DNA of 64,000 nt, from positions 8,544,066 to 8,608,065 of the forward strand of contig NC_066838.1 in the NCBI RefSeq assembly GCF_001640805.2, written 5' to 3'. The stretch's first letter is position 1. Each line of letters starts with the position of its first letter. Below, piece by piece: positions 1 through 12,599 of this stretch. Origin of the DNA: Lates calcarifer. Its lineage: Eukaryota; Chordata; Actinopteri; Centropomidae. The position numbers were made by a program, and so were the translations under genes. The notes beneath the pieces were generated by a model, which did not search any database, had not been told where the DNA came from, and worked only from the letters and a program-made list of their open reading frames with translations.

Positions 1-370
1 ATCTTATGTTTAGCCAGCAATTTTAAGTAGAATTCAATGTCACCTGCTCTGATCCCAGGAATACACTTAACTATGGTCACTGGTGTAGAGATTTCAAGTA
101 CACAGTACACTAGTGAATGTTACAAATGACCTCTGTGCTATGATGCACTCTAAATCCTGACTGAAAATCCTCAAGCTATTATTCTGTAGAAAGTCACACA
201 ACTGCTTGGAGAGAGGTTAGATATGGGTCTGTAGTTGGCTAATATGCCTAGATCAAGAGCAAGTTTTTTGAGAAGAGGTTTGAGCTACTTTAAAAAAGGG
301 ACTGTGGAACATAGCCTGTTAAAAGACAGATTGATCATATATAGTAAAAAAGTGGAGGAGGTGGAGACAG
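1..370 (-). mobile_element. L2-like LINE reverse-transcriptase relic (antisense, broken)
   Basis: Read on the minus strand, positions 283 to 204 encode LALDLGILANYRPISN preceded by KPLLKK. This matches the reverse-transcriptase segment 'KPLLKK...LD...L.NYRPISNL' of L2/CR1-type non-LTR retrotransposons. Upstream in the element, around 345-320, is MINLS. Downstream, near 193-180, is LCDFLQNN, and near 172-128 is EDFQSGFRVHHSTE, both matching the next blocks of the same domain in order. These blocks fall in different frames, so several frameshifts separate them, and there are in-frame stops. The element encodes no working protein. The relic probably continues past the left edge of the window. 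The family (L2/Maui-like of fish) is inferred from remembered motifs; LINE reverse-transcriptase identity is fairly secure. Confidence 0.75.
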
Positions 371-3300
371 GCAGGCCAATAGGATTACCAATGGGGCTGG
401 CAAAGGTTGAAAGCCAGTTTGTAGCCAGGAGGTGTGACTGCAGACCAAGCCACACAACCAGTTGCTTGCTCTTATGAGGCTTCCCACACAATCTGCCAAG
501 GAGGCTATGCTAGTGCTAATGCTGACAGACTCTCACTATCTGGAGTGCCGCTCATGTTGAAGGTAACATTAGGAGTTTTTCTAGCTGTGGACATTCCCTA
601 GCAGAGACACCTTGTCTGTATGAAGGGAACAGGCAGGAAGCATGAGTCAGTCACACCTGACAGCGGTCATATGTAATGCAAACAGATCTCTAAAAGATCA
701 CTGATACAAATTCCCATTCATATGCAGCCTCCACACTGATCTGGTGTGGGGCCTAAAAAGCAACAACTGTGGAAACCAGCAGTAAACGACATTTGGATTG
801 ACAGCACAATTGATCTTCTAGTGGCCAATTGTGGTAAGTGGCGCCTGGCGTGTTCACTTTGGCCTTACAGAAGAGCAGGACAGGAACAAGTGGAAAAAGT
901 GACATAAACCAAAAGGACAGGAGGAGAGTAAAGAAACAAAGCAATGAGCATAACAGGTTGAAAGTAAAGATCCAAGAAAAGCATAAATGATTGAAGACAC
1001 CACCAAGTCCAAAACATGACCTCTAGCCCAAAATATGCAGAACACAGAGACAGTTTAGTTTTTAACAAAATACATGTACATGAGTTGTTTGCAGACTTTT
1101 TCATAGAACTGGGATGGGCTCTCATCACCTGTGAAGTGTGAAGAGGAGAAAATGTGTCTCAGTGGTGGTTGGTAGGTGCAGGTGGTTTATGTTTGTAGGC
1201 GGTTGTTGGGAAATGGAGGCTGTAGCCCTGCCAGGAAACAGGAGCAAGTTTTATAGGGGTGTATATGTGTGTGTGCATGTGCATGTATGTACACGCACAC
1301 AAAAACCGCAAGGGTCAAGCATCCAGACAAAACAGAAGAATCCGAAATAAGGACATTATACTGACGCACTTATGAAAAGAGTTTAGGGCTTTAACTATTT
1401 TACACTTGATCAGGATTAGTTAGATGTCTGTTGCCGTTTTTGGGTACGTCAGGGTTCAGCCTAAATAAATAAAATAAATTATTTTTATTTTATCCTTCAT
1501 TTAATTTTTCACCCACTTGTGACTTTCCATCCTTACTATATATTTGATTTTCTAAACTGAAGTCAATCATGACACGATGTGAGTTGACATCTCTCTCGAT
1601 GGACAATTACAATAATGTAAATCTACTTTTGATACTACTACTAGACTTGTACACCTGAAATACCATTTTAAAAATCAATCAATTTTCCAATGTTAAAATC
1701 ATGTCAACTTGACAATGGGAGAAAATGGCTAGCTTAGTTGATATGTTTTTAGAAAGCTTGGTGAAAAGGACAATAGGAATGAAAAATAGGTTATGTTTAA
1801 GTTGCTGACTGTGGACAAAATCTGGATCTCCTACAACAAAACTATTGGAGCGTGTAAAAGCACCATGCTGCAACAGATTAGGGTGAGAGTTAAGGTCATC
1901 TCAGTGTCAGATATTCTACAAGGCCAACCAAACCAATCCATGCACATTACTTGTACATTTGTCAGTGGGAGACAGGTAGAGACAGTGGATGATTTCCTGT
2001 ATAGATTTTTATAGCACATATTGCTGTTTTAAGCCTTACAGCTCTGTTCCAATATATTTCTGCTATTTTTTCTTATACCAATACCTTCTGAAGTTGAGCA
2101 TTCTTAAATGTGCTTTACATTTTTGCAAAAGAATCCCTTTCTTCAGGGTTTTGCCACACTTACAGTATACCAAGAAATTACTAGCATCTGCAAGGCTAGA
2201 GTATAATGTTAAAGCATTATGCTGTGCCATTTAATACAAAAGAGAATTGAGTAAACTAAAGTCAATCATTATGTTACAATAATGACAGAATGTGGAGGAG
2301 AGTAGTGAAATCACAGGTACAAGGAGTTTAGCCTCTGTATGAAAACTGGAACTCACATGGTCTCTTAAGACTAAAAAAAAAAACAACAAAAAAACAAAAA
2401 ACAAAACACTTATAAGAATAGAATAGCTATAATTATTTTCTTTCCACTGCTAGGTGAGATGGGATGAAACAAGGGTGAGGCAGAGGCTGCTGAGAGAGTA
2501 GTTTCCAGAGAAGAGCAGCACCCCCTCACATCATGGAAAATACTGGCAAAGACAAAGAGGCTGATGGGAAGAGACTAGGAAAAGATCTGGTTGAGTGAAA
2601 TGGGGAGGAGTAAGGTTGCTGACTGTGAAATTTATCCAGAACAGGACCAGCTAAATGTGTCAGCATTGCTCACAATGTGGAACAAGGTGGATAAGAAGCC
2701 AGGGATGAGTACCTCCAGCTCATATTGAAGTTTGGCATGTTTGCCAAATTACACGGAGATCGAAACTGATTCACAACACAGGGCTTTCAGGTAACACAAT
2801 GCAGGTGGACATCCTTCAGCACATCAGATGTGTAACGAATGTTGCTCTAAGAACAGTCTTTCCAAATATGGCAATATTATAACCAGTTTGACTGAGCCAC
2901 AACAAAGAAGTGAGATTCAACCAGCTGGAATCCACTCCCCCAAAATATTGAAGACAATTAGAAAGTAAATAAAAGAAATAAAAGCCACATGGTGTATTGT
3001 CACATGGAGCTGTAGGTGTTTGGTACTATGATGACTATGTATGCTGAGCAAACTTTATGGCAACTCTTTGTGTTACCACAAAATATCACTGAGGAGCAAT
3101 TCTCCTTGTCAACATCAATGTTGAATTAAAAAGGAAAAAAAAAGAAAAGAAAGACATTTAACCAAACTAAACAAAACGCAGTTTTTTTTTTTTTCCCCCA
3201 AAGAACAAGACTTCTGGAACAGAAACAGAATGCAGGAACAATGTGGCTTTTAAAGCCTCCCTCACAGGTGAAATCAGTCCCTCTGTAATGAGGGTGGAGC

Positions 3301-6300
3301 CAAGCAATTATGCACTGAATCTGAAACACCTGAGACACGTGAGGACACCAACACTGGAGAGTTGTCACTTCCGTGTTTGGTTATTTTCTGCAGTGTTTTT
3401 AAATTGGAGACACGAAACCCTGGATTAGTTTTACTATTTTTTAAGTAAATCATGCTCTTGTCCACATATAAATCCCCCTGTGTGTCATGTTGCTGTGGTT
3501 ATGTCTACATCTTAATTTATCACTGAATTTGGTTACAGAAGAATAAATACTACTAGACATTAGTTGAGTGTGATTCTGTCATTTTTGTGTGTGTAGTTTT
3601 TTCCACAACCAGTCTGCAGATATTCTTTGCAAATTTCAAAGCATTTCATACTATGTATCATATTATGAGAACAAAAACATTACAAACTAATCAGTTATCT
3701 AAAATTTTGGCCATGCAGCACAAAACTGCTAAACTTGTTAGTACCATGCTGAACCATATTAGTCTTAAACAAGTCTTGGACATATTTTGGAATTTCTAAA
3801 TCTAATAAATACAGTTTTTGGACCATGCTGTAAAGCAGTGAAACAAGGATGAAATTTGGTGAGTCAGAATGAGGTGCAAAGCTTTGGTTATCATTTCTAG
3901 ATCCCCAACAGTGTAAACCAGCCAGCAAATCCCCTCTGGAAGAGATTAGGAAGTACAGATCAAAGAAAATAAAAGAAAAAAAAGGAAAAAAATACCATGT
4001 GGGGGAATCAAAAGAAAGAATGAAAGCAAGAAGGAGGGAAAGGCAAGTGCTAAAAAAAGGGTGTGATAAGTGGAAAATCAGTTTGACAGAGGAAAGAAAA
4101 CTACGCAGGATAGAAAGGTTACGATAGATGATGGTGGGAGAAGACTGTGGGTGGGAGGAATGATCTGAGGGTCACAGCGAGGGTTTATTATGTTATGTGG
4201 TCACAGACCTTTTCACCTGCAAGAAGAAGTGAAGTGGAACGGATGGAGGGATTAAAAGAAAACTTCAGGAGCAGATGAAAGGAGAGGGCAATTAGGTTAG
4301 CAGGGGTGAATTTAAAAAGGTAGTAGATGGGGAGTTGTCTAAATGGAAGTAAGACACACAGAAGGCATATAAAGAAAATTTGGGGAGGTAGAGAGCAAAA
4401 AAAAAAAAAAAAAAGTTTTGTATATCATCAACTGGAAACAGGAAATCCAAATTTGTGCAAAAAATGTGTGTCTAAACTTTACCAAACCTTAACGGTAACA
4501 TTGTCAGATCATAAACATTTATTTTTCACCAGTGATTTGTAATGTTTTGGAAGGCACAGACAAATACAGTAATCCTGCTTATAGGGGTGTCAGATCAGAA
4601 AACATGTTTGTGTGTTGTTCTAGCACCTGGACAAACAACATATTTTGTTGTTTAAGTTGGAGGACTTATTATTCCTTGAAATATAACATTCATTTATCTT
4701 CATTTATTTCCAATCTGAGATCTCTTCCAATCAGGCAGTGACATTACTAGTGGTGTATGCAGTGATGCAGAAGCAGACACAGTCATTCTGTATGGACAAA
4801 ACCTAGAGAGAAAACAAAAGTAAATGTACAAAATAATGGCAAATCTGTAGGTTCTATTTCCAAATACCAGTTTCTGGGATCAAATGTTAAATGCTGACCT
4901 TTCACACATTAGATGTGTGCAACTTTTTTAGCCAATGACAGATCATAACCAGTATTTCTGGTGCACTACCTCTCAGTTTTACTTCCAGTGAAATGGTTTA
5001 GATGATGTGGCTGAAGTTGTGATTTGCCAACAGCCTCTGACTGCTTGTCCTGCTTCCTGTCCTTTTAGACTGTTACAGTGAAGTGACCAAATTCCCAGAT
5101 CTCAGCTATTACCTTGGCAAGTAAAAAGTAAGTAAAAGTAATAATGCCAAAGCACTGAAAAAGCACTGAAAAAAGACCCAGTTAAAAATGGAACCCAGGA
5201 CTTTGCTGCTCAAGAACTGTGAAAATATTCCTCACTTCCTGCAGCTCTACATCCAGTTCCTGTGCTAATATACTCTGCAGGTGGGCTGTCATGCTGATTT
5301 GATGAACTTACCATGTTGATAATGTCAAAAGAAATGTATTAGTATGACGTTAACTGGAACTCCAGGCTTTGGTTAGGGCTCATTAAAAGCAGTGGGCTAA
5401 CACACAAACTCATACTAGAGGTGTTGGTGTTCTGGTTGGGCTTGGATCAAATGTTCAGACCTGTCAAACTCCAAAAGGAAATGATTGTTACGGGGTCTTG
5501 TTAAACTGTAACAAATCTGTCATCTGGAATTGTGTTTTAGAATTAAAAGCTGCTTTTACCTTTATGTGGTGAGCCTAATATGACACACGTGCATGTGGAC
5601 ACACACACAGCTCCCTCCCTGACAGGCTGCAGGCAGAGAAACAGCAACCTTGAGTGAATTATAGAGATGAAGGGAAGAAATTTGGAATATAAAAGAAGCG
5701 TAAAATGAGCTGCAGCAAGAGCAAAAACAGAGACACTTTCGATTTCTTTCAGTGAATCATTGTTCCCTCTATTTGCTGAGGACATGCGATAGAAATGACA
5801 GTCTCATGGGGCAGGAATGAGGTGGGTGGATCTGACTAATAACTGGTTTAGACCTCTGTGACATGTGCTGTCTGTATTGTTTTTTTGAGATATTCATGGG
5901 ATTTTATCATCAGTGATCAGCACTGTTATTATAAGGTGGAAAGGTTTGTCTCTTCATGACACTGAAAAGACCCTCTCTTGTTTTGAAGCTTTGGGAAATA
6001 ATCTTTGTGTTCCCAAGTACAGGCTGTGCTGTCCAAAATTACAGGTTCAAAATGAAGACTTCCTCCTTTTGCAGGACCACCGTTTAATTTGTCTTGGTTG
6101 TTACTTTGTCATTTGTTACTTGGTCCATGGTGTTAGTTTGTCATTGTCAGCCCTCTTGTGTATCATTAGATGACATCAGTGTCAGTAGTATCAGTCTCAA
6201 TAAAGGGATGAGCTCACTGCTGCACATGACAAGACAACACAAGTTCTTTCTGTCATGGCTGAAGTTTGTTGATTCTGATCATTGCTTTCTCTTGTTTGTC

Positions 6301-6814
6301 TATCTGTCTATCTTTTGAGATGGTAAATACAGGGTTTATGTTTGTGTGTGCGTGAGAGAGATCAGAGACAAGAACAGATGAGAAATAGTGTGAGTGAATG
6401 AGTGTGATGGCCATTGCTGATGATTATCTTACTGCCTTCATATAATCCACATGGACCATCTTAAGATCTTAGCAGCTAATGAATAGTATTCTCTGATACA
6501 CATGAAAATGACATCACTCACTCCTGTTCTGGCTTTTGTGACTGTGGGGCCTCTGCTATTCATGTGGCTGTGTGTGCGTGTGTGTGTTTGAAAAGGAGCA
6601 TTTGATGTGAAAAAGATGTTGGTGTTTGCTTCTCTCTGTGATGGAAACTTTCTCTTGGTATTTTACAGCGGTCATTGGTTTGCATGTTTTGTTGTATAGC
6701 TGCCACTTAACTAAATAAACTGTTTTTAATCAAATCATATTGAATCATCTATGTTTCCATTCCACTGTCAAACAAAGTTTATGCTTTTGAATTCTCCATT
6801 GAACAAGACTAAAA
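371..6814. other. unique non-coding sequence
   Basis: No gene, RNA or recognisable transposon was seen. All open frames are short and have no recognisable protein motifs. Small simple-sequence tracts are present: an A-rich run at 2371-2407, an A tract at 4397-4414 and a T tract at 3181-3194. Purine-rich patches occur at about 3960-4290. The stretch looks like ordinary intronic or intergenic DNA. Confidence 0.6.
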
Positions 6815-7015
6815 GTCTGTAGCCATGTTAGCCGCAGTGCTTGTTAGCTTTTGTTAGCATGCTAACATAATAACGTTAGCATGCCTCCATGCCTGAAGCA
6901 AATCTTAACATGATGTTAACCACTAATGTGAGTAACAGTAACATGCTGATGTTTAATTTGCACATAAAAAATGTCAGCATGCTAGTTAATTTAGCATGCC
7001 TAACTAATGCTTGAC
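6815..7015. repeat. GCATGC/TTAGC-rich dispersed repeat fragment
   Basis: The block has many interleaved copies of TTAGCATGC and TAACATG-type words, for example around 6855-6885 and 6975-6999. This is the hallmark of the internal part of a dispersed repeat common in percomorph genomes ('GTTAGCATGCTAACA' arrays). The flanking arms of that family are absent here, but they are present without this core at 15430-15741. Family membership is from memory; the internal repetition is visible directly. Confidence 0.55.
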
Positions 7016-8139
7016 TAATCTTAATAATTGAAAAAGTCTCCATTAAAGGAAAAGGAAAAATATATATATATATATTTGTCTATTTTCTTCTTTGTTACTT
7101 CAATTCACATATGGCATTCCTAAAAAGGTACAACCTCTACTACTTGAGAAATCCTCATCAGAAGACTGAATTCAGTAACTGAAGTGTGATTGTTAATTTG
7201 AGGGATTTTTCCAGGATTCAAGACCCCTTGTTTAAACCCACTCTTACTGGCTGCACCTGCATCTTTCTCTGTTGCTTTTTTCTCCTTTGACCTCTCTGAT
7301 GCAGCTGCAGGTGTGTCAGTTTATGACAGGATTAACCATATAACCATAGCTCTGTCTCAGCTCTCATCTCCGGTGTGCTGGTGAGGAAATAGCATAGGAG
7401 GGTTAAGGGACCTTTCAGCACAGGAGAGGCAACAATATCCTGGCATAGAGGACACTCAACTTTTAGCTTTGTCAATCTTTATAAACATGTACACATATCA
7501 CAGATAGAAACATTAAATACAACAGGAGAATCTTTGTTGCATGACATCAGTCTGTGTAACAGAAATTTTGTAAAACGAAAACTTCTCATAAAAACCTGTC
7601 CAATCCTGATAACCATTGTACTCGGAAGTCCAGAACAACTGAGTCAACTCTCTGTCTGTTTAATGTAAATAAATGTATTGAATAAAAGTTTAGTTCAGTT
7701 TATTGTGGTTTTCAATGCCTCTTCTTTGACCTTTTGGATATATTATTATCTCAGTCCTGTACACCAGATAAATCCTTGTCCAAACTAAGACCATTTAAAG
7801 TAAATCTTGAGGTTTGGGGATAATCCATGCATGGGAACCTCATCCAGTTTATCAGGTTGTTATGCCATTATCTTGCCATTGATATACATTCTATTTCTCC
7901 ACAGTCTCCCTGTATCAGCATTTCTGTTTGTGTTTACAGAAAGTGCGTCTGTGGATCCAGGCCTTTGTGTGTGCATACTGTATACTCAGGGGAGATATCT
8001 GGGACATTGGCCAACATGTCACTGGTTCTGCATGTGTGTATGTGAGTGTGTGCATTTCAACAGAAGTAAACGGCCATGACTCTCGTCTGTCTCTGCAGGA
8101 GCCTTACATAAGCCTATTTAGTCTCCTAAGGGAATCCTC
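7016..8139. other. unique non-coding sequence with short (TA)n
   Basis: No gene seen. A (TA)8 tract lies at 7060-7075. The open frames starting around 7807-7928 run into GT-rich and then CT-rich sequence and are not protein-like. Confidence 0.55.
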
Positions 8140-8655
8140 ACCTCTCGCTCCTCCTCTTCCTCTTTTCCTCCCTCCTCCTCACCCTCTGTTCTACTCTCTT
8201 TCTCTCTTTATCCTACTAACCCGCCCACTCATCCCCTTAGCGCACAGACTTCAGCAAAGGGTTTTACCCATGCTTAAGGGTTTTTTGGCCAAGTCTTTAA
8301 TCATGTCTGGCACAAGTTCACAGTCTTGAACAATGGTGATATCTATCCCCTGTACCTCTATCTATCAGTCTCTCTGCTCTCCATCTCTTCTTCTGTCTCA
8401 ATCTCTCATCTGATCCGTCTGGCACCCATTCTTTCCCCTTAAGGTCACTTTCTTATCCCCTCTGCACACATTCAAGCTCTCTCTACACCACATTCATCCT
8501 ACCTTTGCCTCTATCCTCTCACCCAGCACCCAGCATTCACCCTCCCACTTACATTCAAGCCCTCCATCCCTTCCTCTCCCTGGGGTAGCCCCTTTCAATC
8601 CCTCCATCCAGCTGCTCCCTCATCTCCTCCCTTTGTTTTTTTTTTTTTTTTAGGA
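8140..8655. repeat. pyrimidine-rich (C/T) tract
   Basis: For about 500 bases the plus strand is dominated by C and T (CTCC, TCTC, CCTT words), ending in a T run at about 8636-8651. It is low-complexity sequence. The 133-residue frame at 7928-8329 passes through it and is rich in Ser, Leu and Pro for that reason. Confidence 0.65.
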
Positions 8656-8837
8656 TCGTGTAGATCCCTGTTCATGTCTCCTTTTCAGTCTTTCTTAATT
8701 TTCCATATTTTGTTCCCCGTCTTTTCATGTGTCCTCAGTCTTTTTTTAAACATCCAATCCGCCAACAAAACAAAAATGTTCTCATCACTTTACATTTTCT
8801 GTTTTGTTCCCTCCTCTTCATCCTCAATTCTTGCAAA

Positions 8838-9020
8838 TGTCGCAACTGTTATTTTCATTTTTGATTAATATGCAGATTATTTTTCAGTTAATTAATTTAA
8901 CAAATGTGGATGAGTTTTAAGTCCAAGGTGACATTTTAAAATTACTTAGTTTGTCAGATCAAGAGCACAAAACTCAAAGACATTTAGTTTACTATGATAG
9001 ACAAAGAAAAGAAGCAAATC
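8838..9020 (+). repeat. dispersed fish repeat ('GCTGCAACTAA..ATTAAT' family), copy 1
   Basis: The stretch starts with TCGCAACTGTTATTTTCATT and a run of ATTAAT words. It continues with CCAAGGTGACATTTT, CAAAGACATTTAGTTTACTATGATAGA and AAGCAAATCAG, with variations. The order of blocks matches an abundant short dispersed element of teleosts, probably a non-autonomous DNA transposon. A second copy in the same orientation lies at 33436-33622. Boundaries are approximate and the copy is diverged. Confidence 0.6.
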
Positions 9021-9404
9021 AGTTACTTGATAATCAAAACAGTGTTTAATGTTCCATTGATTTCCTCAATGTACCCTTTTTTCTTTTTTAATTTAAAATT
9101 TTCTGTAATTTTAACACTTAAGAGCCAATGTAAGTAAAAAAAAGTCCTCTATGCTTAGTGAGGAACAGATACTGAGATACAAGTATTTAATTTATGTCTA
9201 CAATGTTATCCAGTCAACAGAAAGCCAAACCTGGGCATATTTTTTAAATTACTGGGACCTTACTGTGCATGTGCACTAACACACATACAAATACATATCC
9301 TTTGTACCTATAATAAATCAGTACAAAGTGTACTGTCAGTGTGTATGGTGGTTGAATATTAAGATAAAGCAGAAAGGCAGACATATAAAAAAGCCACGGA
9401 TGAT
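9021..9404. other. unique AT-rich sequence
   Basis: No gene or recognisable repeat was seen in this stretch. Confidence 0.5.
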
Positions 9405-9625
9405 AATATGAGCAGACAGAACAGAGAACAAGGGACGAGAGCCAAGGGCAGGAGAGAGGGAGAGAAGAGGAGAGAGAGAGAATGAAGGAGAAAGAAAAGA
9501 CAGTACAGAGGGACAGATAAAAGTCAAGGACAGAATAGAGAAGAAGAGAATTAAATAGGAAGAGAAAAAAATGGGGACGAGAAAGAATTAGATGAAAGTA
9601 GTGAGGGGAAAAAATGGAAATGGAA
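9405..9625. repeat. purine-rich (GA) tract
   Basis: The plus strand is almost entirely A and G, with GAGAGA and GGAGA words, for about 200 bases. It is low complexity; the minus-strand frame across it (Ser/Leu/Phe/Pro-rich) is an artefact. Confidence 0.65.
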
Positions 9626-9692
9626 TGTTACCTTTTGTGTGTGTTTATGAAATTTGTTATATTTATTAAAACACTTTTAGTCATTAATCACA

Positions 9693-9727
9693 GTGTGTGT
9701 GTGTGTGTGTGTGCGTGTTTGTGTGTT
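9693..9727. repeat. (GT)n microsatellite
   Basis: An alternating GT run with one GC interruption. It is the first of five dinucleotide arrays within about 730 bases. Confidence 0.95.
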
Positions 9728-9967
9728 TATCTGTGTGAGACACTTCGGCTGACTGCTCTCAAGGTTCATAGATGTGGGGTTGTTGTGTCGTGCCACTTAT
9801 CAGCATTTAAGTGTCCTTGAGTAACACTGAAAAATACACATGTGCACACACACACTTGCGCACACACACATCCAGGAGCATGTTTGTATCCATGTATTGA
9901 AGTAAAATGACACATATTTCAGTTGTAAAAAGAGGTGAAGCATGATGAAACAAAGGCAAGTGTATGA

Positions 9968-9970
<3 letters not shown>

Positions 9971-10008
<38 letters not shown>
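9971..10008. repeat. (TA)n microsatellite
   Basis: A perfect TA alternation of about 19 units. It codes for the Tyr-Ile run in the overlapping minus-strand frames, which are therefore not genes. Confidence 0.95.
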
Positions 10009-10013
<5 letters not shown>

Positions 10014-10075
10014 CACACAGAGACAATTTGGTTGGACAGTGGAAAATGAAGAGACATAGGCTTGGAAGTCATTGG

Positions 10076-10076
<1 letters not shown>

Positions 10077-10113
<37 letters not shown>
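10077..10113. repeat. (CA)n microsatellite
   Basis: A perfect CA/AC run of about 18 units. Confidence 0.95.
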
Positions 10114-10116
<3 letters not shown>

Positions 10117-10244
10117 GTACACACTCTCGTTTCACTTGTGCTTGTTTCCCACGGTGCAGTGCAAGTGTATTTGGTCTGCAAGCGCCAGGCTTATCTGTCT
10201 GTCCTGTCATAACAGCTCAGTGTGTATGTGTGTGTGTACCCCCC

Positions 10245-10245
<1 letters not shown>

Positions 10246-10276
<31 letters not shown>
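10246..10276. repeat. (CA)n microsatellite preceded by a C run
   Basis: A CA run of about 15 units directly after a C-rich stretch at 10239-10245 and a short GT run at 10221-10237. The GT and CA runs face each other and could fold into a hairpin. Confidence 0.9.
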
Positions 10277-10375
10277 TTAACATGCAGAAAAGCTTGGGCA
10301 CCTGGCCCCTAAAAGGTCAAAATGGCCTTGCACAGGAAACAATTCTATGGCAACAGATAGCAACACTTCCTGAGC

Positions 10376-10382
10376 ACGCACG

Positions 10383-10418
<36 letters not shown>
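10376..10418. repeat. compound (GCAC)n(CA)n microsatellite
   Basis: GCAC units pass into a CA run of about 16 units. It borders the Tc1-like relic that starts some 60 bases downstream. Confidence 0.9.
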
Positions 10419-10420
<2 letters not shown>

Positions 10421-10477
10421 ACCTAGCACAAACAGTTAGAATAAATGACAAAACTGAATTTCTTACTCATTATTATA

Positions 10478-10730
10478 AACCTTCATTCATAGTGCCACCT
10501 TTAAATGTCATCTCCCCTGCACCTTTTGGATTCATGAAGCCTCATACCAACACACTCTCACCGCCATGTTCAATGGTCAGCACTACTGTACAGTCACTGT
10601 GGTAGTCCTGGTCAGGACAAACATCCTGGACCCCATCTGATCCAAACAAGTTTATCTGGGTTTCATCTGACTAAAGAGTTTGCTGCCAATATTCATCAGG
10701 CCACTTTTTGCGATCTTTGGCAAAAATCTT
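10478..10730 (-). pseudogene. Tc1-like transposase relic (antisense, family distinct from the 15.7-kb element)
   Basis: One minus-strand frame from 10730 down to 10478 reads through the middle of a Tc1/mariner transposase. In order it shows FAKDRKKWPDEYW, a TAG codon, SDETQINLFGSDG (10670-10632), then EHGGESVLV, a TGA where the family has Trp, and KGAGEMTF followed by GGTMN. The family motif is 'W.F.DE....F..DG......K.GGGSVMVWG....G.G.....G.MN'. The Asp of SDE is the usual first catalytic residue of the DDE triad and is present. The second half with the other two acidic residues is missing. Two nonsense codons and the absent termini make it inactive. It is cut off on the left close to a microsatellite. 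The more upstream, N-terminal part (to about 10830) is too decayed to align by eye. No terminal inverted repeats were found. Confidence 0.85.
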
Positions 10731-12599
10731 TCAGTTTTGTGAGAAAGTGTTTTCTCAGTCTGTAGAGTTTGACTTTACATTGTCTGATTATTCACTGAAA
10801 CACCAATTTCCACAGAAAATCCTTGTGCCAAGTCAGAAGCACTTACCTGTCTGTTTTGCAATGCAAGATAGTATAAGTAGTGAATTGTGCTTGGTGCCAT
10901 TTTTGGAAAACAGACTCTGCTTCACACAGTAGTTTATTTCATACACACACACACACACCATATCACAGACATTTGTACACACGGCTACTTGTATACAAAG
11001 CAGAGCACAACTTAGAAAATTATGTTTCTCCAGTATCCAAAAATGATGAGTTGGCTGCGATTGGTCCATATTTGCCATTTTGTAGTCTTTTATTCTGTTG
11101 ATTTGTATCTTCCATGTCCATCTTTTCCTCTGAAAAGTCATTCTGTAAGCGATGACAGATGAAATAGCTTTCCTATTTTAAATTTGCCTAAAACTATCAC
11201 TATTAGATACATAAATGAGGAATGGTTTCTCAGCTAGTGTTTCAAACCTCTACACCAAAGCCTCCAGTAAAGTTAGAGAAAACCTACACTACATTTAGTT
11301 TTAAACAGACCCAAGCCTGAAAGAAGAGATCCATATCACACAATTACACTAACAAACTAATTCTCTCTTCCAGAGCGGGGAATCCCCCAGCATTTACAGG
11401 TTGTCACATTTCTCTAAACCATCACACGTCCGTGCTTATTAGCTGACTGTTGACATCTTAATTGATTGCTTCAGTTGGATATACTTGAGTTTTAGTTGGA
11501 AACGTGTGTTGTCATTATGCAATTAGGAAAAGTATGCACATACATGTGGTTCTGTGATTCAGACTTGACCTGACCTGAGTTCTGCATTAGCTGATGGGAG
11601 ATCCTTTTTCCAAATTGTATTTATAAAACTAATTTTCATTCTTGTTTATTTGTTGGAATGTGTTTTTCAATCATAAACATGTCAGTGCTGAGTGTAGCTG
11701 TAGCCAGTTAAACACGAACACCCTCTCTATATCCAGGAAGTGATGACATAACCACAAAACTTCAACTCAGATTGAAACAGTTTCACAGATTGATTGGTTG
11801 ATTCATTTTTGCTTTATAATGAGAAGGACTATAAGAGAGACAGGAGGGAAATTATAGAAAGAAGTGAAGTCTCTGACTGCACAAATGGTATAGTTGTCAT
11901 ATATGTGCAAATACACAAATACAAAGACAATACATTCTTCCTGAATACACTTGCCTATAAAATGTAGCTTTTCAGCCACCATTGACTATGCTAATGTTAG
12001 CTGATGAGATTTAATTTCCCAGTAAATGCCTGTGTGTATAAGGGAAATTTTGTGTGTGTATTACACAGGGTTCCTGGGTTAGTAATGAAACACAATCCTA
12101 TCTCCAGTCTAGCAGTCTTCAGTCTCATAGCACTGAAAGAACAAGGTCACTTTCTATTTAAACTGATCACAGTGGTAGTGGTGTTATCTAGAAGGTCACT
12201 GTGCTAGACTTTATGTCTCTGGGCACCACTGTGTTAACAGAATACTTGTACCCACCTCTCATTATATCACCAAGAAAATTCTGCATGTAGTGGTTTTGTT
12301 TTGTCTTAATAAAATGCACAGGAGATACATTTCCAGCACGATATATTTTCATTGTACATTGAATATGTCACAATAATATCAATAGTATCAATCCAAAAAT
12401 TTAGATGATCTCTCATTATATGGTTACAATACCAAGTAACTATTAGCTGTGATTGATTATATTATTATTTCTAGGCTCAGTAGCTTCTGCTTACTAACTG
12501 ATGGGAGAGCAGTCAGGAACTGACAGCAAGTGACGGGTGTCTCTCTGTCTCTTTTTACGCCTTCTCTCTTTACCTTTTGCACTGTATTGGGTTTCTTGT
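10731..12599. other. unique non-coding sequence
   Basis: No gene seen. A short (CA)8 lies at 10943-10958. The first 100 bases may still belong to the degraded N-terminal part of the Tc1-like relic. Confidence 0.55.

Noticed and set aside
7928..8329. 133-codon plus-strand frame
   Set aside because: It runs into the pyrimidine-rich tract, which removes stop codons and gives Ser/Leu/Pro-rich nonsense.
9800..10210. 136- and 124-codon minus-strand frames
   Set aside because: They translate (CA)n, (GT)n and (TA)n arrays into Cys-Val and Tyr-Ile runs.
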